Assembly (NCBI RefSeq): GCF_030758455.1
Contig: NZ_CP132353.1
Location: 3,720,001 to 3,784,000, forward strand
Source: Erwinia pyri
GTDB lineage: Bacteria > Pseudomonadota > Gammaproteobacteria > Enterobacterales > Enterobacteriaceae
Reading direction: 5' to 3'
DNA length: 64,000 bases
The notes beneath the pieces are model-generated. The model ran no database searches. It saw nothing but the letters and a program-made list of their open reading frames with translations, and had not been told where the DNA came from. Below are positions 58,757 through 64,000 of the stretch, piece by piece. Made by a program: the position numbers and the translations under genes. Each line of letters starts with the position of its first letter. Positions within the stretch are counted from its first letter, which is position 1.

Positions 58757-59134
58757 ATGATCGATACGCCCCGAGTCTGTGTGCACGTACAGAGTGCTTA
58801 TATTCCCTCGCAATCTGTACCTGATGAAGAACGTTATGTGTTTGCTTATACCGTTACCATACGCAATCTGGGGCGTACCGCTGTGCAACTGCTGGGCCGT
58901 TACTGGCTGATTACCAACGGTAACGGGCGCGAGACAGAGGTGCAGGGGGAAGGTGTGATCGGAGAACAGCCCCATATCGCCCCCGGCAGCGAGTTTCAGT
59001 ACACCAGCGGTGCCGTTCTCGAAACGCCTATGGGCACCATGCAGGGACACTATGAGATGATCGACAGTGAAGGGGAAACTTTCCAGGTCGATATCCCAGT
59101 GTTCCGGCTGGCCATTCCCAGCCATATTCATTAA
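58757..59134 (+). CDS. apaG: ApaG protein
   Basis: Fibronectin-type-III-like protein of unclear biochemical role, once called a Co2+/Mg2+ efflux protein. 125 residues, the E. coli length, from [20 protein letters not shown]. Core signatures are [36 protein letters not shown] and [14 protein letters not shown]. The longer upstream frame overlaps rsmA. A GC hairpin at 59153-59180 separates it from apaH. Confidence 0.95.
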   Translation: MIDTPRVCVHVQSAYIPSQSVPDEERYVFAYTVTIRNLGRTAVQLLGRYWLITNGNGRETEVQGEGVIGEQPHIAPGSEFQYTSGAVLETPMGTMQGHYEMIDSEGETFQVDIPVFRLAIPSHIH

Positions 59135-59152
59135 TTCACTTGATTGCACTGG

Positions 59153-59180
59153 CGCGTCCCGGCTTCGCGGCCCGGACGCG
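59153..59180 (+). other. Hairpin between apaG and apaH
   Basis: CGCGTCC and GGACGCG form a 7-bp stem around a 14-base GC-rich loop. It lies 26 bases before the apaH start and has no U-tract; it may affect apaH expression relative to apaG. Confidence 0.4.
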
Positions 59181-59206
59181 TCCGTCGCCTTTTCCGGAAA
59201 GGTTTA

Positions 59207-60037
59207 ATGAGCACATATCTGATCGGCGACGTTCACGGTTGCTATGATGAACTTCACTCTCTGCTGGATCAGGTCGCGTTTGATCCGCAGCAGGATACGC
59301 TGTGGCTGACTGGCGATCTGGTCGCCCGTGGCCCGGGCTCGCTGGATGTCCTGCGCTATGTTCGCTCGCTGGGCGATTGCGTCCGGTTAGTACTGGGCAA
59401 CCACGACCTTCACCTTCTGGCGGTTTTTGCCGGGATCAGCCGCAATAAACCCAAAGATCGTCTTAATCCCTTGCTGGAAGCGGACGATGCGGATGAGCTG
59501 ATTAACTGGCTTCGCCGTCAGCCGCTGCTGCAGGTGGATGAAGAGAAAAAGCTGGTGATGGCGCACGCCGGGATCACGCCGCAGTGGGATATCGAAACGG
59601 CCCAGATGTGTGCCCGCGAGGTGGAAGCGGTGCTTTCCAGCGATACCTATCCGCTGTTTCTGGATGCCATGTATGGTGACATGCCGAACAACTGGGTACC
59701 GGAGCTTACCGGTCTTGCCCGTCTGCGCTTCAGCACCAATGCGCTGACCCGGATGCGCTACTGCTTCCCTAACGGTCAGTTAGATATGATCTGTAAAGAG
59801 GCACCGGGATCGGCTCCGCCACCGCTCAAGCCGTGGTTTAACATTGCGGGGCCGGTCGCTCGTGATTACACCATAGTCTTTGGACACTGGGCTTCACTGG
59901 AAGGTAAAGGGACACCGGAAGGCATTATCGGGCTGGATACTGGCTGCTGCTGGGGCGGGCCGCTGACGATGCTGCGTTGGGAAGATAAAACGTGGTTCGC
60001 TCAGCCCTCCAACCGCGAACGGGCGGTGGAAGAGTAG
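59207..60037 (+). CDS. apaH: Symmetrical diadenosine tetraphosphatase
   Basis: Metallophosphatase that splits Ap4A into two ADP and, in E. coli, removes Np4 caps from RNA. 276 residues from [16 protein letters not shown]; the upstream in-frame extension of 21 residues lacks support. Phosphatase motifs: GDVHG at 7-11, [32 protein letters not shown] and FGHWASL. Last gene of the lptD operon, facing folA across a shared terminator. Confidence 0.96.
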   Translation: MSTYLIGDVHGCYDELHSLLDQVAFDPQQDTLWLTGDLVARGPGSLDVLRYVRSLGDCVRLVLGNHDLHLLAVFAGISRNKPKDRLNPLLEADDADELINWLRRQPLLQVDEEKKLVMAHAGITPQWDIETAQMCAREVEAVLSSDTYPLFLDAMYGDMPNNWVPELTGLARLRFSTNALTRMRYCFPNGQLDMICKEAPGSAPPPLKPWFNIAGPVARDYTIVFGHWASLEGKGTPEGIIGLDTGCCWGGPLTMLRWEDKTWFAQPSNRERAVEE

Positions 60038-60051
60038 TTGCCGGCTTAACA

Positions 60052-60091
60052 AAACGCATCCTGCCAGAAAGAGCTCCGGCAGAATGCGTTT
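60052..60091. terminator. Bidirectional terminator between apaH and folA
   Basis: AAACGCAT-C-CTGCC pairs with GGCAG-A-ATGCGTTT, 13 bp with one mismatch around a 12-base loop. The A/T ends give a short U-run on both strands, which suits two convergent genes. Confidence 0.75.
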
Positions 60092-60104
60092 CATCACTCT
60101 GAAA

Positions 60105-60584
60105 CTAGCGACGCTCCAGAATTTCGAAACAGAAGCTGTGGCTGTTCTTGTCATCCGCATCGTGGAATTCGCTGAACGTTGACTGCCACTCTTCCGGCTC
60201 AAAGTCCGGGAACGTCGTGTCGCCCACCACTTCAGCATCAATATGCGTCAGATAAAGCTTGTCGGCCTGCGCCAGAAACTGTTCATAGATCCGTCCGCCG
60301 CCAATCACCATCACCTCTTCAGCCTCACCGGCTGCCTGCAACGCTTCTTCGATTGAAGCGACCCAGGTGACGCCCTCAGCCGTAGAGGGCTGGCTGCTGA
60401 TGACGATGTTCAGACGGTCCGGCAGCGGTCGTCCGACAGACTCCCAGGTACGGCGTCCCATGATCACAGGTTTATTCAGGGTGTTGCGTTTGAACCAGGC
60501 TAAATCCGCTGGCAGGTGCCACGGCATAGCGTTATCCATCCCTATCACACGGTCGGCCGCCATAGCGGCAATCAGGCTTATCAT
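60105..60584 (-). CDS. folA: Dihydrofolate reductase
   Basis: NADPH-dependent reduction of dihydrofolate to tetrahydrofolate; target of trimethoprim. 159 residues, as in E. coli. N-terminus [31 protein letters not shown] with catalytic Asp27; the Met20 loop lies within this stretch. [21 protein letters not shown] and [14 protein letters not shown] are the cofactor-site motifs. No unusual resistance-type change was noticed. Confidence 0.98.
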   Translation of the reverse strand: MISLIAAMAADRVIGMDNAMPWHLPADLAWFKRNTLNKPVIMGRRTWESVGRPLPDRLNIVISSQPSTAEGVTWVASIEEALQAAGEAEEVMVIGGGRIYEQFLAQADKLYLTHIDAEVVGDTTFPDFEPEEWQSTFSEFHDADDKNSHSFCFEILERR

Positions 60585-60617
60585 CTTGGAAACTCGGTAA
60601 GGTGTAAAATTGGCGCC

Positions 60618-60646
60618 ATCATACGTAAAGGCGAAACTTTCGTCGA
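60618..60646 (-). promoter_or_regulatory. Candidate folA promoter
   Basis: On the minus strand TCGACG and TATGAT are spaced by 17 bases. The -10 ends about 33 bases before the folA ATG. The -35 is weak. Confidence 0.45.
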
Positions 60647-60717
60647 TACCCCTGCAGCGGGATTTGCGTAAAGCTTTTGCAGGGTAACGTTTGCGTGGTA
60701 TTTGCGCTGGCCAATAG

Positions 60718-60752
60718 CTGAAAAGTGGTGCGAACGTGCTAGAATCCGCACC
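60718..60752 (+). promoter_or_regulatory. Candidate extended -10 promoter with flanking dyad, upstream of the LysE-type exporter
   Basis: TGCTAGAAT (extended -10, TAGAAT at 60740-60745) lies 30 bases before the exporter ATG; the -35 is poor (CTGAAA, 16-base spacing). GGTGCG (60727-60732) and CGCACC (60747-60752) make a perfect 6-bp inverted repeat around the -10, a possible operator. Confidence 0.45.
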
Positions 60753-60774
60753 TTAATTGCTACAGGACACCACC

Positions 60775-61389
60775 ATGTTAGAGACCAGCTTGATTATCGC
60801 CACGATTGCGGCCCTGGGCATGCTTTCGCCCGGCCCCGATTTCTTTCTGATTATCAAGAATGCCGCCCGCTATCCCCGTACTGCAGCCATGTTTACCGCG
60901 CTGGGCGTCACCTGCGCCGTGGCCACACATATGGCTTATTGCGTGGCCGGTCTGGCCGTGGTGATCACCACCACGCCGTGGCTGTTTATGCTGCTGAAAT
61001 ATGTCGGCGCGGCTTATCTGATCTTTATTGGTATCCAGGCTTTGCTCTCACGCGGCAGCAGCAAAATGGATCTCAGCAACGTAGCGCCGGAAACCACCTC
61101 GCTGAAGAGAGCGTTTCTGCAGGGCTACCTCTGTAATCTGCTGAATCCTAAAGCCACGCTGTTCTTCCTGTCGATGTTTACTCAGGTGCTGAACGTGCAT
61201 ACCGGCCTGGGTGAGAAGATCTGGTACGCGGGGATTATTATTGCTCTCTGTGCTCTCTGGTGGCCTCTGCTGATCGTGATTATTCAGAGCGCTCCGGTGC
61301 GCCGTGGTCTGGCGAAGGCGCAGAAGCTGATCGACAAGCTGCTGGGCGGCGTGCTGATCGCGCTGGGCATCAAAGTCGCACTTTCCTGA
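60775..61389 (+). CDS. LysE/RhtB-family amino acid exporter
   Basis: Inner-membrane exporter of 204 residues; the ATG follows AGGA by 8 bases. The family signature is at the N-terminus: LGMLSPGPDFFLIIKNAARYPRTAAMFTALGV. Further features are YVGAAYLIFIGIQAL, a cytoplasmic loop after about residue 80, FLQGYLCNLLNPKATLFFLSMF, and a final helix LLGGVLIALGIKVAL. About six membrane helices. Relatives export threonine, homoserine lactone, leucine or lysine; the substrate cannot be read from sequence. It stands alone between folA and a phosphatase gene, where E. coli has kefC/kefF and others. Confidence 0.88.
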   Translation: MLETSLIIATIAALGMLSPGPDFFLIIKNAARYPRTAAMFTALGVTCAVATHMAYCVAGLAVVITTTPWLFMLLKYVGAAYLIFIGIQALLSRGSSKMDLSNVAPETTSLKRAFLQGYLCNLLNPKATLFFLSMFTQVLNVHTGLGEKIWYAGIIIALCALWWPLLIVIIQSAPVRRGLAKAQKLIDKLLGGVLIALGIKVALS

Positions 61390-61428
61390 TCTCCCCTGCC
61401 CCACCGCGCTCCGATAACCAGAGAAAAT

Positions 61429-61456
61429 ACCTCAGCCAACTGCCGCTGGCTGAGGT
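61429..61456. terminator. Hairpin between the exporter and the acid phosphatase
   Basis: ACCTCAGCCA and TGGCTGAGGT form a perfect 10-bp stem with an 8-base loop between convergent genes. On the minus strand it is followed by ATTTTCTC, a weak U-tract. Confidence 0.6.
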
Positions 61457-61463
61457 GAGCGGA

Positions 61464-62207
61464 TTACGCTCCTGATTTAGTCAGACCGGCAAATTCTGCT
61501 TTCGCTTTCTGTAACTGCTCTGCAAACGCCGGTTCCGCATGCAGCCTTGCAACCACAGCAGAGGCGACAAGGCGGGCAGCAGTCACGTCGCTCTGCCAGT
61601 GGTAGCCGCAAATGACCCGGCTTTGCCCCATTTCATACCCCCGCTTAAGGATCTCCCCCTGCCTGCTGGTATTCACTTCCGCCAGCACCAGCGCCGTTGC
61701 CCAGCCGATGGTGGTATGCCCTGAAGGATAAGAGCCATTTTTAGAGAGGGTACTCTCTTCATCCTGGCGGCAGGTTGGTTCGTTATAAAAGGCAAAAGGC
61801 CGGATGCGCATATAGTGATCCTTGGCGGAACGGGTAGCCAGATCGCCAGCGTCCTCGCGCATTTTCATCACCAGCCGGTAAATTTCAGGCGTTTTCTGCT
61901 TATCAATGGTCATCCCAAACGCCTCTGATAACGCTTCAGCCACGCCGTCACCCGCTACATGAGCATCTTTCCAGGCCTGCTTGCCTCTTGGCGTGTTCCG
62001 CAACATTTTGCCCACGTCATACTGAGCTTTGTCATTGAGAAAATCCAGGCTGTCCATGGCGGGCGGCGGTGGCAGCAGCGCCAGGCTGTCGGGGGCCTGC
62101 CCCTCTTGCAGATAAAACCGGTCCGGTTGAGTAGTGACATCTTTTGCAGCCAGCGCCGACTGCCCTGCCGCCAGGCAGACCATAACCGTTAACAGTAATT
62201 TCTTCAT
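61464..62207 (-). CDS. Class A non-specific acid phosphatase (PhoN/PhoC type)
   Basis: Secreted periplasmic phosphomonoesterase of the PAP2 superfamily. 247 residues. Signal peptide [20 protein letters not shown], cleaved near residue 20. The full phosphatase signature is present: K129-X6-R136-P137 (KDHYMRIRP), PSGH at 161-164, and S196-R-X5-H203-X3-D207 ([12 protein letters not shown]). The mature N-terminus with [20 protein letters not shown] is typical of class A enzymes such as PhoN and PhoC. Such enzymes release phosphate from many organic phosphates; the natural substrate is unknown. Single gene between carB and folA, with nothing like it there in E. coli. Confidence 0.92.
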   Translation of the reverse strand: MKKLLLTVMVCLAAGQSALAAKDVTTQPDRFYLQEGQAPDSLALLPPPPAMDSLDFLNDKAQYDVGKMLRNTPRGKQAWKDAHVAGDGVAEALSEAFGMTIDKQKTPEIYRLVMKMREDAGDLATRSAKDHYMRIRPFAFYNEPTCRQDEESTLSKNGSYPSGHTTIGWATALVLAEVNTSRQGEILKRGYEMGQSRVICGYHWQSDVTAARLVASAVVARLHAEPAFAEQLQKAKAEFAGLTKSGA

Positions 62208-62329
62208 TTTTTATTATCCCAGAGTGTTGTGATACCGCTTCGGTGCGGAATTATGTAACCCATTGAAAAGATTATGCCGAAGAATAATATCGAAGCTAGG
62301 GCGTGGAAAACCGTAGCGGGATCACAGGC

Positions 62330-62362
62330 AAAAAAAATCCCTGCCTGAGCAGGGATTTTTTT
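62330..62362 (-). terminator. Intrinsic terminator of carAB
   Basis: ATCCCTGC and GCAGGGAT form an 8-bp stem with loop CTGA, with A8 on one side and T7 on the other. On the minus strand it ends carB transcription about 67 bases past the stop codon. Confidence 0.88.
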
Positions 62363-62428
62363 ACGATCTGGCTGGCTGATGCCGGTTAGCGCATTCCGCT
62401 CCCGCTAAAAGCAGGAGCCAGCGCTTAC

Positions 62429-64000
62429 TTAGCCTTTGATCTGCGCATGCATTTCCTGCACGGAGATAACCTGCTCCGTTGGATCTGCACTCAGCGAGTT
62501 CGCGGTAGCGAAACCGCCGTTCAGCGTGGTGTCGTAATGCACTTTGTACTGCAGAGCACTGCGGCGGATGAGTTTGGAATCCGCAATCGCCTGGCGTCCT
62601 GCCGTGGTGTTGACGATATAAGCGTACTCGCCGTTCTTCAGGCGGTCCTGAATATGCGGACGCCCTTCATGCACCTTGTTCACCAGGCGTGGATTAATCC
62701 CCGCTTCACCCAGCACCACGGCGGTGCCGTGGGTGGCATCCAGCTCAAAGCCCAGCTTCTGCAGCCTCGCGGCCAGGTCAACGATGCGCTTCTTGTCGCC
62801 ATCACGCACCGAGAGCAGCGCACGACCCGACTTCTTCATGTTGCTCTGCGCGCCCAGCATCGCTTTAGAGAACGCTTCCGCAAAGGTGCGGCCAACGCCC
62901 ATCACTTCACCGGTTGAGCGCATTTCCGGGCCAAGGATAGGGTCAACGCCCTGGAACTTGTTGAACGGCAGCACCACCTCTTTTACCGAGTAGTAAGGCG
63001 GGATGATCTCTTCCGTTACGCCCTGCTCTGCCAGCGTTTTGCCAGCCATGACGCGCGCGGCTACTTTCGCCAGCGGCATGCCGGTGGCTTTGGAGACAAA
63101 CGGCACGGTACGCGCAGCACGTGGGTTCACCTCAATCAGGTAAACTTCGTTATCTTTCACCGCGAACTGCACGTTCATCAGACCGCGCACGCAGAGCTCG
63201 AAGGCCAGCTTCTCAACCTGCTGACGCATCACATCCTGGATCTCTTTGCTCAGCGTGTAGGCTGGCAATGAACAGGCGGAGTCACCGGAGTGCACGCCAG
63301 CCTGCTCGATATGTTCCATGATGCCGCCAATCAGCACGCGCTCGCCGTCACAGATAGCATCCACATCCACTTCTACCGCGTCATCCAGGAAGCGGTCCAG
63401 CAGCACAGGCGCATCGTTAGAGACAGAGACAGCCGTGTGGAAGTAACGTTTCAGATCGATTTCGTCATAGACGATTTCCATTGCACGACCGCCCAGCACA
63501 TAAGAAGGACGTACAACCAGCGGGTAACCGATGCTGGCAGCTTTCTCTACGGCCATTTCAATAGCGGTCACGGTGGCGTTAGCAGGCTGCTTCAGGCCCA
63601 GACGCTCAACGGCCTGCTGGAAACGTTCACGGTCTTCTGCCCGGTCAATGGCATCCGGGCTGGTGCCGATAATCGGCACGCCAGCGGCTTCCAGATCGCG
63701 CGCCAGCTTCAACGGCGTCTGGCCACCATACTGCACGATAACCCCTTTTGGCTTCTCGATGCGTACGATTTCCAGCACGTCTTCCAGCGTTACCGGCTCG
63801 AAATAGAGGCGGTCTGAGGTGTCGTAATCGGTTGAAACGGTTTCCGGGTTACAGTTGACCATGATGGTCTCGTAACCATCTTCACGCAGCGCCAGTGAGG
63901 CGTGGACGCAGCAGTAGTCAAACTCAATGCCCTGCCCGATACGGTTTGGTCCGCCGCCCAGCACCATGATTTTTTCGCGGTCGCTGTTAGGGTTGGATTC
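62429..64000 (-). CDS. carB: Carbamoyl phosphate synthase large subunit, C-terminal half
   Basis: Makes carbamoyl phosphate from bicarbonate, ammonia from CarA, and 2 ATP, for arginine and pyrimidine synthesis. The gene runs off the right edge; about 523 C-terminal residues of roughly 1073 are visible, and the frame is open to base 64000. The second ATP-grasp unit is visible: [57 protein letters not shown] and [21 protein letters not shown]. The allosteric MGS-like domain follows from about 130 residues before the end ([53 protein letters not shown]), where UMP and ornithine bind. Confidence 0.97.
   Translation of the reverse strand, partial: ESNPNSDREKIMVLGGGPNRIGQGIEFDYCCVHASLALREDGYETIMVNCNPETVSTDYDTSDRLYFEPVTLEDVLEIVRIEKPKGVIVQYGGQTPLKLARDLEAAGVPIIGTSPDAIDRAEDRERFQQAVERLGLKQPANATVTAIEMAVEKAASIGYPLVVRPSYVLGGRAMEIVYDEIDLKRYFHTAVSVSNDAPVLLDRFLDDAVEVDVDAICDGERVLIGGIMEHIEQAGVHSGDSACSLPAYTLSKEIQDVMRQQVEKLAFELCVRGLMNVQFAVKDNEVYLIEVNPRAARTVPFVSKATGMPLAKVAARVMAGKTLAEQGVTEEIIPPYYSVKEVVLPFNKFQGVDPILGPEMRSTGEVMGVGRTFAEAFSKAMLGAQSNMKKSGRALLSVRDGDKKRIVDLAARLQKLGFELDATHGTAVVLGEAGINPRLVNKVHEGRPHIQDRLKNGEYAYIVNTTAGRQAIADSKLIRRSALQYKVHYDTTLNGGFATANSLSADPTEQVISVQEMHAQIKG

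Overview
The window is an ordinary, gene-dense piece of an enterobacterial chromosome. Gene content and order match the Escherichia coli nadC-to-carB region read in reverse. Nearly every protein aligns end to end with its E. coli counterpart from memory, with codon use typical of a mid-50s % GC enteric (GC judged by eye). The gaps and insertions relative to E. coli suggest an Erwinia/Pantoea-type relative (Erwiniaceae), not Escherichia/Salmonella. There is no leuO, no araC-araBAD and no kef/fix/cai genes. A DUF721 gene lies between lpxC and secM, SgrS is short and lacks sgrT, and a class A acid phosphatase sits beside carB. The genus assignment is inference.

Layout. 1-3.9 kb: end of nadC, then a type IV pilus trio ppdD-hofB-hofC. 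4-7.4 kb: guaC (minus) divergent from coaE-zapD-yacG, then mutT. 7.4-12.2 kb: secM-secA (minus), a divergent DUF721/DciA-like gene, and lpxC. 12.3-29.1 kb: the complete division and cell wall (dcw) cluster on the minus strand, mraZ-rsmH-ftsL-ftsI-murE-murF-mraY-murD-ftsW-murG-murC-ddlB-ftsQ-ftsA-ftsZ, tightly packed with many overlaps and headed by a recognisable Pmra promoter and MraZ repeat operator. 29.6-33 kb: cra, ilvH and ilvI (minus). 33.7-38.6 kb: leuL leader peptide, attenuator and leuABCD (plus).

38.6-41.7 kb: the sugar-phosphate stress module setA, sgrS and sgrR. 41.8-45.2 kb: a TPP riboswitch and the thiBPQ thiamine ABC transporter. 45.2-52.2 kb: yabI, LexA-controlled polB, rapA and rluA. 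52.2-60 kb: djlA (minus) divergent from the lptD-surA-pdxA-rsmA-apaG-apaH operon. 60.1-64 kb: folA, a LysE/RhtB exporter, a class A acid phosphatase, and the 3' half of carB running off the right edge.

The genes group by role. The dcw cluster, lpxC, lptD and surA build the envelope. secM/secA sense and supply protein export. ilvIH and leuABCD make branched-chain amino acids. Cra, SgrR/SgrS and SetA handle sugar flux. No phage, IS element, CRISPR array, tRNA or rRNA was seen. I found no convincing new multi-gene system. The points most worth a second look are the DciA-like gene retained opposite secM, the variant SecM arrest motif, the short SgrS without SgrT, hairpins in the cra and ilvI leaders, and the small variable segment between folA and carB.
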